From JALEFZ01 sp038527485 (lineage in GTDB: Bacteria > Bacteroidota > Bacteroidia > J057), in contig JBCBFT010000015.1 of assembly GCA_038527485.1 (NCBI GenBank), positions 1 through 64,000 of the forward strand: a stretch of DNA of 64,000 bases, read 5' to 3'. The notes beneath the pieces are model-generated. The model did not search any database, had not been told where the DNA came from, and saw nothing but the letters and a program-made list of their open reading frames with translations. The position numbers and the translations under genes were made by a program. Numbering within the stretch: the stretch's first letter is position 1; each line of letters starts with the position of its first letter. Below, piece after piece: positions 36,451 to 45,042 of the stretch.

Positions 36451-36842
36451 TAGGTGGACAGATGTAAGAGGTCAGATGTAATCGTTTGATAGAAAATGAT
36501 CTTTCAGTCTAGAGTTGAAACCACTAGCCTATAGTATGCCACCCTTTCAGGGTTCAAAGCTGGTTCATTGTCCTGAAGGGACAGTGTCATATAGCATGTG
36601 GAGTTTAGTCCCATGCTCAAAGCGTATACTATAGTGTAGCTCCAATCCCGCAATCTTCATAGCGGGCGAAAGATCTAAACGAGTCTTATCTACACGACAC
36701 TGGATATGAGATTTCATCTCAGTTATACTGCTTTAGTTCCTTCCTCCTTCCCTACGGGAATGGTCGTCAGGATGACCATACTTGCGCTTTCCATTCGAGG
36801 CTACGCCTGCTCTATTGTAACCTGATTTCTTGTGTCCACCTA
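36451..36842. mobile_element. 392-bp noncoding element with terminal inverted repeats
   Basis: TAAGTAGGTGGACA (36447-36460) and TGTCCACCTATTTA (36833-36846) form a 14-bp inverted repeat with one mismatch. Inside are small palindromes: CCCTTTCAGGG (36542-36552), GTCCTGAAGGGAC (36570-36582), and a CATG-GGA...TCC-CATG hairpin (36595-36615). No intact ORF is present. The multi-hairpin style resembles repeat sequences that are scattered through many Bacteroidota genomes; it could also be a decayed insertion sequence. The right end touches the stop codon of the DUF4328 gene. Confidence 0.5.
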
Positions 36843-36843
36843 T

Positions 36844-37539
36844 TTAAAGGGGTGCTTCCACTCCTTCATCTGCCCCATCCAATTGCTGGATCATCATCAG
36901 TTGTGACATTTCTTCTTCAAAGAGGGTATATCTTCCCACAAATTGAATCACAAGGAGTGCTGCTCCTACTTCAATTATATTCGTCACTATTTCAATATAG
37001 TCCGAGAGAATAAGGGTGTCGATAGATGTCGTATTGCTCATTCGTACAGAGATATTGGATAATATACTGCCGATGATCCACAGGGCCCACCAACTCCCAA
37101 TAATCCAATTCTTGTAATCAGGTAGTTTACCTGTCTCTTTGAAGATCTGATCCTGCATTCCCTGCCAAAACTCATTTACAACCCTATAAGGCTTATAAAA
37201 GTTGACGAAAGGGATGAAGAAAGCCCATTGGACAGCGCTTTTGGTAAATACAGAAACGCCACCTGCACGTTCATAGTTTTCGAAAGCGCGGGCCATCCAT
37301 CGGACAAAAAAGACAGCCCCCAGAATTATGAGGCCTAAGCGACCTACAGCCAAAATCGCGCGTGCCAAATCATGTATCGCTATCTCATTTGGTTTGTCCA
37401 GGAAAGAGTCGTCGCCCTGCAGGATGCCGATCTCATTGACGATGACAAGCATCTCTGCTACGAATAGCCCGATGCATACATACATGAGGATTCGCACGTT
37501 GCGCGCACGGTCGTGGTTTTCAAGAAGTGTGGGGTGCAT
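36844..37539 (-). CDS. DUF4328 family membrane protein
   Basis: A 231-aa polytopic inner-membrane protein with about five hydrophobic segments (ILMYVCIGLFVAEMLVIV, LGLIILGAVFFVRWMARAF, WAFFIPFVNFYKPY, IIGSWWALWIIGSIL, EVGAALLVIQFVGRY). The FVRWMARAFENYERAGG segment and FIPFVNFYKPYRVVNEFWQG, with a following WWALWI, are the DUF4328 signatures. Function unknown; the family is common in Bacteroidota and Actinobacteria, often in single genes. The stop codon overlaps the terminal repeat of the noncoding element on its left. Confidence 0.85.
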   Translation of the reverse strand: MHPTLLENHDRARNVRILMYVCIGLFVAEMLVIVNEIGILQGDDSFLDKPNEIAIHDLARAILAVGRLGLIILGAVFFVRWMARAFENYERAGGVSVFTKSAVQWAFFIPFVNFYKPYRVVNEFWQGMQDQIFKETGKLPDYKNWIIGSWWALWIIGSILSNISVRMSNTTSIDTLILSDYIEIVTNIIEVGAALLVIQFVGRYTLFEEEMSQLMMIQQLDGADEGVEAPL

Positions 37540-37660
37540 GGTGTGAAGTGTTTACTGAAAAATGTGTAAAAAGTCAGAATTAGGGCAAGGGTATGACAAT
37601 ATAAGGATTATAAGTAATGGACATTAGGATCAAGAGATAAAATTTAAGATGTATATGAAT

Positions 37661-37763
37661 GATTATCACGAATAAGCGGGTACCACATTGTCTAGGTAGA
37701 GACATCGATTGATCGCATCTCTACGGAGAAAATGAGCCTTAACCACTTGGATTCGAGATAATT
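37661..37763. mobile_element. 103-bp palindromic MITE, copy A
   Basis: Ends GATTATCACGAAT and, as complement of the right end, AATTATCTCGAAT. The centre holds an imperfect hairpin (GTAGAGACATCGATTGAT and CGCATCTCTAC). It has the same length and orientation as copy B at 39814-39916 on the other side of the M61 gene. Confidence 0.75.
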
Positions 37764-37915
37764 ACTATTATTTCCACTTTCACTGTACTAACACATGAAA
37801 CAGTATGATGTGATGTCAGTCATGCATGACTCCTAAAAAGAAAAGAGGGCAACAAAATCTGCTACCCCTCCTTTTGTATCTCGTGAGTGTTGAGTCCAAT
37901 CTATATTTTATCCAT
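37764..37915. other. 3' flank of the M61 peptidase gene
   Basis: No feature recognised; an ORF running from 37826 into the peptidase gene on the opposite strand is a shadow. Confidence 0.3.
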
Positions 37916-39733
37916 CTACTTTTGTATACTCTTCAACCAAGTCTCCCTGCGTGCCTCTTGTTGTGGCTTTGCTTTCTCCATCTTTGTCATTTCGTAGTTG
38001 TAAGGAATAAAACGGGCTTTATGCTCTACAATGACTTCTTTTATTTCTCCCTCCTGATAAATACGCAAAGTGAGTGTGTCCCCTTTTTCTTTTGTCCCCA
38101 TGTACTCTTCCACATCAATATTCAAGGTACTCTGCCCATCAATCTCTACAATCAATGTATTTTCGAATATTCCTGCAGCGTAGGCATCGCCTGAGGGATG
38201 AATTCTGCGAACAAGTATCCCCTGACTAATAGGTTCAGAAGAGATGATACCCAACACGCGCAGTCCCAAACTTTCAGGAAGCTCCTTCTTTAATTCGAGC
38301 CCAAAGGGGCTGAGCCACTTCTCGTAATCATAAGGTTCAGTCCCATGTATGTGAGCCTGAAAATATTTCTCCCAAGATTTCCCTGTAAGCTTCTCTGCGG
38401 CTTCTTGCACCCCATCTTCTGGTACTCCTTGGTCCTTTTGATAATAATTTTCGAAAAGGTATCTGAAAATATCGTCCAGCGTCACTTTGTCTTCACTTTC
38501 TACCCTCAATGCTAGATCCAGCATCAAACCTGCTCGACTTCCCAAGGTATAATAAGAAATACGGTGGTAAGGATGGGCATATGGCGAGGTAGCCAGCCAG
38601 CTATTGAAGCTCGCTTCTGAAGACGATACAATGGAGGAGGCATAGTTATTTTCCAAACTTTGGATGATCCGCGCAAGATAGCTGTAAAACTGCTTTTCTT
38701 TGGTGACCCCTACACGAATAAGTGACAACTGATCATAGTAATCTGTCACGCCTTCTGTAAACCAATGCAAGGAAGTATAGACAGGTTGACTGTAATCATA
38801 AGGCCACAAAGCAGCAGGACGAATGCGCTTCACGTTCCACGCATGCCAGAACTCATGCGCTGTAATGCTTCCTACTCCCCCAATGATGGTATTCTCAGAC
38901 TGCGTGACACGCTCTGGCAAGGCAAAGCTCGCAGAGTTTTTGTGCTCGACAGCATGGCGCATATCAAATGGCAGGAGACGATAAATAAAATGATACTCTG
39001 TAAAAGGAAAACCTCCAAAAACAGCCCCTTGCTCCTTGACGATCTTAGTCACAGCATCTACAATGGCATCATCTGTATAAAGATCTCCCAAATAATTTCC
39101 CTGAAAGTGTAGGTAAAATGTCGTACCATCTACCTCAAAATCCATTGTCTTCATTTTGGAAGAAAAAACCGTCGGGCAATCCACAAAGTCATGGTAATCA
39201 TCTGTCTCAAATAGCCTGGGATCATCTGTTTTGCCCAGTGCAGTTGCGGCTCCCCAAGAAGTATCGAGTTCAGGTATGCGCAATACCACAGGGTCGTCCA
39301 AGCGATCTTCTGCATACATGAATAAATTCACAGGATTAAAGTATACCTCATTCGCAGCGAGATAGGAGGAACCTGCATCCTGATTATTTGCATAATAGTG
39401 ATACGTAACACTGATCTCACGGATACCCGCAGGATGGGACACCGTCCAAGAACTAGTCGCTGTGCGCTGCCAGTTTAGGTCTTTTCCTTTTCGATCTTTT
39501 GCTTCAAATTCGGAGACTGCCCCTGAATAGTTTTGTAGATAATAGCGACCCGGACGCCAAGCGGGGAGATGAAACGTTGTCTGTACAGCTTCCTTCTCAG
39601 GTGTCAACTTGATCGTGACCTTGTAAGTCTTGGTATGTGGGGCAAGCCATTCTAGTGTGTATTCATATCCTTCTATTGCTCCCATAAGCCATGAGGGTAG
39701 TAACAGTGCGCCCAGCAAAAGAAAACGCGTCAT
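37916..39733 (-). CDS. M61 family metallopeptidase (glycyl aminopeptidase-like) with PDZ domain
   Basis: A 605-aa exported peptidase (signal peptide about 1-19, ending SWLMGA). The N-terminal beta domain (LPAWRPGRYYLQNYSG) is the M61 signature. The zinc site is ITAHEFWHAWNVKRIRP, an HExxH motif near residue 295 with downstream Glu in WFTEGVTDYYDQL. A PDZ domain lies at about 495-580 (GILVRRIHPSGDAYAAGIFENTLIVEIDG). Family members cut N-terminal glycine or alanine from peptides. The ATG was chosen at 39733; the TTG five codons upstream gives no better signal. The gene is bracketed by two copies of a 103-bp repeat. Confidence 0.93.
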   Translation of the reverse strand: MTRFLLLGALLLPSWLMGAIEGYEYTLEWLAPHTKTYKVTIKLTPEKEAVQTTFHLPAWRPGRYYLQNYSGAVSEFEAKDRKGKDLNWQRTATSSWTVSHPAGIREISVTYHYYANNQDAGSSYLAANEVYFNPVNLFMYAEDRLDDPVVLRIPELDTSWGAATALGKTDDPRLFETDDYHDFVDCPTVFSSKMKTMDFEVDGTTFYLHFQGNYLGDLYTDDAIVDAVTKIVKEQGAVFGGFPFTEYHFIYRLLPFDMRHAVEHKNSASFALPERVTQSENTIIGGVGSITAHEFWHAWNVKRIRPAALWPYDYSQPVYTSLHWFTEGVTDYYDQLSLIRVGVTKEKQFYSYLARIIQSLENNYASSIVSSSEASFNSWLATSPYAHPYHRISYYTLGSRAGLMLDLALRVESEDKVTLDDIFRYLFENYYQKDQGVPEDGVQEAAEKLTGKSWEKYFQAHIHGTEPYDYEKWLSPFGLELKKELPESLGLRVLGIISSEPISQGILVRRIHPSGDAYAAGIFENTLIVEIDGQSTLNIDVEEYMGTKEKGDTLTLRIYQEGEIKEVIVEHKARFIPYNYEMTKMEKAKPQQEARRETWLKSIQK

Positions 39734-39813
39734 AAATATTTTTTTCAAGTAAGTGAGAGGTCAAATGAATAGGAACAGATATGCTTTTTCTCAGAAAAAC
39801 ATGAAAGAATAAC

Positions 39814-39916
39814 GATTATCACAAATGAGTGGGTGCCGCATTTTTTATGTAGAGATGCCGATTGATCGCATCTCTACATAAAAAATCAATCCTATCAGAA
39901 TTCATTCGTGATAATC
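39814..39916. mobile_element. 103-bp palindromic MITE, copy B
   Basis: Terminal repeats GATTATCACAAATGA and, as complement of the right end, GATTATCACGAATGA (one mismatch in 15). The centre is a strong hairpin ATGTAGAGATGC...GCATCTCTACAT. It aligns end to end with copy A (37661-37763). Confidence 0.8.
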
Positions 39917-40026
39917 ACTAATAAGCATAATTTCTAACCAAGGGGCCAGATCAAAATACCTCTCGAATATTTAAAGCTAAAGGGAATCAAAGAAATTCCC
40001 AATGCATTCAACGAAATATGGATGGG

Positions 40027-40632
40027 CTACGCAGATATTACCAATAAGATGATGAAAACTATTTGAGTAGCGATTCCATACCCAAATCCTTTGATCACCT
40101 GTCTTATCCGTTTCTTGCGGGCTGTTTTCTCATACCCCTCAGCATAATCTGTACTTTTTTCATAGAGCCGATTATTGGGGATCTGGCCTTGTGGGGGAAT
40201 CACGGGCGCAAGTGCTACTATCCCTCCCATGGCAGCCCCTGTAAATATCCCTGCAACTGGTAAAATAGTAGAGGTATAGGTAATCCAAAACACCCAGGGA
40301 TTATTATAGTAGTCTTCAGCGTCTGTAAGCCCTTGTTGATACAAGACCATAGGATCTCCCGTTTCCGCTAGAGAATCTAAGACAGGGAGTTGCGCTTGAA
40401 CTATCTGAAAATATTGGCTCATGCCATCTGAGTAATTGATGACATCTACTTCATCTTTCAGGATACTTTGGGACTTTTCTTTTCCAGGAGGATAAGGCAA
40501 ATACAGGATCTTATATTTCTTAATTTCCTGAACCTGCGCGATGATTTGCTGATCGTAGATGGTCGTAATCGTATCTTGACCGAAGGCAAAAAGAAAACCG
40601 AATAAGTAAAATGTCAGAAGGAGGTACCTCAT
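40027..40632 (-). CDS. exported membrane protein of unknown function
   Basis: A 201-aa protein with no recognised family. Signal peptide about 1-18 (ending FAFGQ). Residues 20-105 are soluble and contain repeated KYKILYLPYPPGKE and DVINYSDGMSQYF segments. A glycine-rich hydrophobic hairpin follows at about 112-145 (WITYTSTILPVAGIFTGAAMGGIVALAPVIPP), then a basic loop (YEKTARKKRIRQVIKGF) and a C-terminal membrane helix (YGIATQIVFIILLVIS). It may sit in the envelope with the soluble part exported. It lies downstream of the DUF2461 gene on the same strand, 135 bp apart, so co-transcription is uncertain. Confidence 0.6.
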   Translation of the reverse strand: MRYLLLTFYLFGFLFAFGQDTITTIYDQQIIAQVQEIKKYKILYLPYPPGKEKSQSILKDEVDVINYSDGMSQYFQIVQAQLPVLDSLAETGDPMVLYQQGLTDAEDYYNNPWVFWITYTSTILPVAGIFTGAAMGGIVALAPVIPPQGQIPNNRLYEKSTDYAEGYEKTARKKRIRQVIKGFGYGIATQIVFIILLVISA

Positions 40633-40767
40633 GGTCGAGAAGGTTTCGAGTGAGAAAAGTGTGGTGTACGGGACATTCAGGATCTATGTCGAGCACTCAA
40701 TCGTTTATACTACGCGTTTTTTGCGAAAGACAGAGGCCCAAAATCAGGGGATATATCGTATGCAAGT

Positions 40768-41430
40768 TTAAGATTGCTCCATGGCATCATTGAGGAACGA
40801 ATTGAGGGGGTGCATGATGCGAAACTTGTCTACGATATGATCGACGGCCCCTTCCTCCAGGAGTAGTTGGGGGTTGAGTTCAGCAGAGACATAAAAGCCC
40901 TTCATCCGAATCCACTCAATGTCGGGATGATCTTTGGGATATCCTTTAGGAGCTGTCTTCAAGCTGTCCCCACGGAGCATCTGAAAGGCTTCTATAAAGT
41001 CTGTGTCACCGACGATCTCTCGCAGTTCTTCTCCTTGCATGTCGATGTGGTGGCGGATCTGCTTCAACTGAGGGGCCTCAGGTCTGTAAGCGCCCCCCGC
41101 AAGGAAGACCTCTTGTGGAGAACAGTGCATGTAGTATCCTGCAAATGGAGAGCGGCGTCCACCGCGGACCATATTTGCACCGAAGTTGATCTTATAAGGA
41201 GACTTATCTTTGGAAAATCGGATGTCTCGATTGATGCGAAACAGACAATTTTTGGGTTCGAGTCCCTGCAAGCCTGGATCAAAATCGATGATGCCTTCAA
41301 TAAGCTGATCTATGAATTGAATGAAATCTTCCCTGGCTACCTTGTATCTTTTTCGGTTCGCGTCAAACCATTCTTTGTGATTATTCTCTTTGAGTTCAGC
41401 CAAAAAGTCGTAGGTGGCTTGTTGGATCAT
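40768..41430 (-). CDS. DUF2461 (TIGR02453) family protein
   Basis: A 220-aa cytoplasmic protein. The N-terminus YDFLAELKENNHKEWFDANRKRY is the hallmark of TIGR02453/DUF2461, followed by FRINRDIRFSKDKSPYKINFGANM, GYYMHCSPQEVFLAGGAYRPE and a C-terminal KGFYVSAELNPQLL region. Biochemical function is unknown; the family is widespread in bacteria and fungi. The ATG at 41430 was chosen because the family begins there; upstream in-frame codons extend to 41523 but carry no family sequence. Confidence 0.92.
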   Translation of the reverse strand: MIQQATYDFLAELKENNHKEWFDANRKRYKVAREDFIQFIDQLIEGIIDFDPGLQGLEPKNCLFRINRDIRFSKDKSPYKINFGANMVRGGRRSPFAGYYMHCSPQEVFLAGGAYRPEAPQLKQIRHHIDMQGEELREIVGDTDFIEAFQMLRGDSLKTAPKGYPKDHPDIEWIRMKGFYVSAELNPQLLLEEGAVDHIVDKFRIMHPLNSFLNDAMEQS

Positions 41431-41561
41431 GAGGGGCAATGTTAATTGAAGAGATGACAAAACAGGAGTAAATGTTATGTCAACGCAAATAAAGGTAGAA
41501 TATTTGGCCGATAACTTGAGCAAATATACCCTATTTTTAGCATAACTTGTTCAGATAAAAT

Positions 41562-41569
41562 TACGTTTG
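41562..41569 (+). promoter_or_regulatory. possible -7 box (TACGTTTG) very close to the DUF4159 start
   Basis: A perfect TAnnTTTG match ending 7 nt before the ATG at 41577. If used, the transcript would start at or next to the start codon. No well-placed -33 box is seen. Confidence 0.35.
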
Positions 41570-41576
41570 AATCCTT

Positions 41577-42230
41577 ATGAGAAGCTTATTATTTGTGGGA
41601 TTGCTCTTCGGAGCTTTGTGCATGTCTGCCCAGCAATATCAATTTAAGATCGGAAAACTCAAGTACGACGGAGGGGGAGACTGGTATGCCAATCCTTCCT
41701 CATTACCTAATTTGATCCGATTTGTCAATCTCAGTACGAATACTCAGGTAGCGACCCAAGAAGATGTGGTAGAAGCCACTGGTACGCAGATTTTTCAATA
41801 TCCCTATGTATACATGACAGGTCACGGAAACGTGCAGTTTACAGATGCGGAAGTAAAAAACCTGCGGAACTACATGATCTCAGGAGGATTCTTGCACATA
41901 GATGACAATTATGGGCTGGACAAGTATGCCCGCCGAGAGATGAAAAAGGTATTTCCCGAGCTAGATTGGGTAGAGCTTCCCTTTTCGCACCCTATTTACC
42001 ACATGCATTTTGACTTTGACAAAGGTCTGCCCAAGATCCATGAGCATGATGGAAAGCCCGCACAAGGTTTTGCGCTTGTCTTTGAGGGACGTGTTGTCTG
42101 CTACTATACCTACGAATGCGACCTCGGCGATGGCTGGGAGAACACCAACGTACACAATGACCCTGAAATCATCCGAAAGCAAGCGCTACAGATGGGCACA
42201 AACATCATCTTGTACGCGATCAATCATTGA
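41577..42230 (+). CDS. exported DUF4159 family protein
   Basis: A 217-aa exported protein (signal peptide about 1-18, ending LCMSAQ). FKIGKLKYDGGGDWYANPSSLPNLIRF and YPYVYMTGHGNVQFTDAEVKNLRNYMISGGFLHIDD are the DUF4159 signatures; the fold is related to glutamine amidotransferase-like/flavodoxin-like proteins, and the GHG and GGFLHIDDNYG turns mark it. In other bacteria DUF4159 proteins occur with MoxR ATPases and BatA-type proteins; none is adjacent here. Function unknown. It is convergent with the DUF4340 gene, 10 bp apart. Confidence 0.9.
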   Translation: MRSLLFVGLLFGALCMSAQQYQFKIGKLKYDGGGDWYANPSSLPNLIRFVNLSTNTQVATQEDVVEATGTQIFQYPYVYMTGHGNVQFTDAEVKNLRNYMISGGFLHIDDNYGLDKYARREMKKVFPELDWVELPFSHPIYHMHFDFDKGLPKIHEHDGKPAQGFALVFEGRVVCYYTYECDLGDGWENTNVHNDPEIIRKQALQMGTNIILYAINH

Positions 42231-42240
42231 GAAGTAGAAA

Positions 42241-43227
42241 TTACAGTTCAGGACCTGGGGAAATGACAGGGGCAGCGAGTAGATCAGATTTCTTTTTGAG
42301 GAATTTGTCGATGACGAAGTGTTGCACAGTGACCAGTTCAGGTTCTCCCTCTATCCACGCAAAAAAGTTGTTGGGATTCTCTTCTCGGACGTACATATAA
42401 ATGTCTCGCGAAGTCCCATCTTTATATCGCACATATATTTCTCTATCCGCTGGTTCGGATTTGAGTTCTGCTAGCTTTCCTGGATAATAAGCTGTGACAA
42501 ATTCCTCTGCATATATTTTTCCCGAAAAAATCTCCCGAAAAGCTGCACTCTGAACTGAATCTAAAGGCAGATCAGGATCTAGTCTCCAGCTGTCTCCTAT
42601 ATTTTTGAGGGTAAAATTGCTCTCTGGCTGGTCGAGATAGCTCACAGAGAAGCTTTCGATCATATCAAACTCAGCTTTGAAAAGCAGATTCTCTCGCCAG
42701 ACCATCAGATCCATCGGAAAGTACGTATTCAAATATCCTTGCAAGCCTGGAAGCTCTACCACATAAGGAATGGATGCTCCCTCCATCAACATCAACGTTC
42801 CCTTAGCATTTTGTGTCTGTGTCCCCACATAGTAGGACTTGATTTCGCGATCGCCTGCATAGGCCGTCACATGCGTATTGACTGTCTCAATGATCTTTTT
42901 ACCCGAACTCTCTCCCTTCTCATTCAAGAGCTGGCGCACTTGTAGGCGGCGCATCATACTCAGTAGTTTATTCACACGAGAGGTCAAAGCTGGATACTGT
43001 CCGTTGAGTACCCATTCCTCCCCCAAGTTCCTGCTCAGTGTAACCTCATAAGTAGGTTGCCCTTTCACATTACGTACCAACTGTATCCGTGTAATAGATG
43101 AAGTGTCTTCAATAGCAAAATCCGTATCTGCTCCCCAAAGACTACTTTTTCCTTGATCCCAAATAAAGAAGTAGAAAATCCCCAAACCTACCATCAACAC
43201 CCCCAAGAGTACCAGCGTTTTACGCAT
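42241..43227 (-). CDS. DUF4340 family membrane-anchored protein
   Basis: A 328-aa protein with an N-terminal membrane anchor (MRKTLVLLGVLMVGLGIFYFF), no cleavage site, and a beta-rich extracytoplasmic part made of two DUF4340 repeats (DFAIEDTSSITRIQLVR...WVLNGQYPALTSRVNKLLSMMRRLQV, and a second copy starting FDMIESFSVSY). DUF4340 proteins in Bacteroidota are often encoded near ABC transporters of the GldG type; no such gene is in this window. ATG 43227 was chosen; a TTG four codons upstream is less likely. Single gene. Confidence 0.88.
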   Translation of the reverse strand: MRKTLVLLGVLMVGLGIFYFFIWDQGKSSLWGADTDFAIEDTSSITRIQLVRNVKGQPTYEVTLSRNLGEEWVLNGQYPALTSRVNKLLSMMRRLQVRQLLNEKGESSGKKIIETVNTHVTAYAGDREIKSYYVGTQTQNAKGTLMLMEGASIPYVVELPGLQGYLNTYFPMDLMVWRENLLFKAEFDMIESFSVSYLDQPESNFTLKNIGDSWRLDPDLPLDSVQSAAFREIFSGKIYAEEFVTAYYPGKLAELKSEPADREIYVRYKDGTSRDIYMYVREENPNNFFAWIEGEPELVTVQHFVIDKFLKKKSDLLAAPVISPGPEL

Positions 43228-43428
43228 ATTTTTTCTCAATCAAATGCTCACACAAAAAATGATGTACTAAATAACCAAGGATTCCTACCAGATCCAAAAT
43301 TCAGTCTTTCACCTGAATTACCCAGTGTCATATCTCAAGAGATTCTGTTGTTTTATTCTCCCCGCAAGATGCGAAATTTAAAATATCACAACACAAAGAA
43401 AATTACCAAAAACAAAACAGTCTTGATT

Positions 43429-44241
43429 ATGTCCAACTATATCTGGAAAACCCTTTGGGCTACCATAGCCTTCCTCTGCACATTTTGGTCTCCCATCCAT
43501 GCCCAGCGCAATATCAAAATCATGGCGGGAACAGGTGTGGCGTGGTATGACGGAGACATTTCGGAGTCTGCCAGAAACAGACGCCACACACCCAAACTCT
43601 CCGCAGAGGTTGCTTATTATCTCAATCCCAATATGTGTATTGTGGGCGGGATTCATTAAGCCTGGGTAGGAGCAGCCGATTCGTTGGCACTGGACCCTAT
43701 CAGACAGCGAAGAGCATTACATTTTCGTAGCCCCATTACAGAGTTTCGTGTCGGATACGTATATGAGTTCTTGGCAGACAAGAAGTTTGGACGGCGATAT
43801 AATCGAGCCAACCACTGGACACCTTTTGTGATGATGGCGATATCCGCTGCGAGGATCAATCCACAAGCCCAATATCAGGGCAGTTGGGTAGATCTCAGAC
43901 CCCTAGGGACAGAAGGTCAGCTCATCACTTCTCCCAACACACTCTACAATCAATGGCAGGTCGTCATCCCTTTTGGGATTGGGATTGAGTACAGAGTAGG
44001 ATTGAACTGGGGCATTCAAGCTTCGTTTACCTACCAGCACATGTTTACAGATTATCTGGATGACGTAAGTGGAGATTTTCCAAAGTTTGAAGAGATTGAG
44101 GACCCTGTAGGACGCTTTTTGTCTAATCCCTCCCAGCTTGATGAGTTTACTCCTGGTAGTCCAAGAGGTAATCCCGATGCCAATGATTCTTACTCTTTTA
44201 TCAACATTCAAGCGATTTATTATTTATCACCAAGAAGATAG
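43429..44241 (+). pseudogene. DUF6089-type outer-membrane barrel gene interrupted by an in-frame TAA
   Basis: One continuous frame of 270 codons with a single stop at 43657-43659. Before the stop: a signal peptide (ending PIHAQ) and ITAGTGVAWYDGDIS-like opening (MAGTGVAWYDGDISESARNRR). After it, in the same frame: AWVGAADSLALDPIRQRRALHFRSPITEFRVGYVYEFL and a barrel ending SFINIQAIYYLSPRR. The join ...GGIH-stop-AWVGAADS reads through the middle of a strand that is continuous in DUF6089 proteins. A CAA to TAA change would restore it. It could be a true pseudogene or a sequencing error; two unrelated-looking but similar barrel genes occur at 49.7-51.8 kb. Confidence 0.75.
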
Positions 44242-44285
44242 CATCAGGCGTACTTAAGAGACTAGAGGAATAGCTGCGCACGACA

Positions 44286-44789
44286 TTACGCACGTTTCAT
44301 CTCTAGCTGATCAAAACACTCTAGGACAATTTTCAGGAAGACGATTAAAATCCCCTGATTGATCTCGCGTACAGTTCCTTCTTCTTGTTCCTCCATCACC
44401 GCTTCAACTAGATATTGCATGATGTCTGCTTGAGGATGCTTTGCCGCAAGCGCTTGAACCTCTTGGATGAACGTAGATTCCTGATCCGAAGATAGGTCCT
44501 CTAAAAGGGGAAGATTTTGTTGTTCGACTTGATCCAATGCTTCTTCTGTGATCTGAGGAGGGGAATCATAGACAAAAGAAACGATCTGCCAAATAGTTAC
44601 CCCCAAAAAAAGCAAGACTTCTCGTTCGTCATCATTGAAGTCTCCCTCTCCCATTGTCATCAAAAACGTAAATAAAAAGGGTTGTTGCTCCCCCATATCG
44701 TCGATGAGGGTGTTAATGGCTTCGTCTTCTTCGAGAGAGAAAAAGCTGTCCAAGGCTTGCTCTAAAGGTCCCGTTGTAATTCTTTCCAT
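44286..44789 (-). CDS. acidic hypothetical protein
   Basis: A 167-aa very acidic, all-helical protein not recognised as any named family. It opens MERITTGPLEQALDSFF, has two hydrophobic helices (FLFTFLMTMG and EVLLFLGVTIWQIVSFVY), which look like buried rather than membrane helices, and a Gln/Glu-rich second half (QEVQALAAKHPQADIMQYLVEAVMEEQEEG). Cytoplasmic location is likely. It is a single gene between the broken barrel gene and pgi. Confidence 0.65.
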   Translation of the reverse strand: MERITTGPLEQALDSFFSLEEDEAINTLIDDMGEQQPFLFTFLMTMGEGDFNDDEREVLLFLGVTIWQIVSFVYDSPPQITEEALDQVEQQNLPLLEDLSSDQESTFIQEVQALAAKHPQADIMQYLVEAVMEEQEEGTVREINQGILIVFLKIVLECFDQLEMKRA

Positions 44790-45042
44790 AGGTCTTGTGA
44801 TGATCTATCGCTTCTCCAATATAAAAAGCGCGTACAAGTCAGTCGTATGACAGTACATACTGCTCGTTTGCAAGATTTTCGGGTGCAATATAGCACGGGA
44901 TTTGAAGAGAGTCGAACACAATCATAGGCGAACGAAATAGACAAAAGGTATTGCCATCGTCTTTTCCATTTTCCTTATCTGAAGAAATTATTTTTTCTCC
45001 CAAGTCCCATCCTTAATTTTCGACCAGAAATCAAAACAACAT

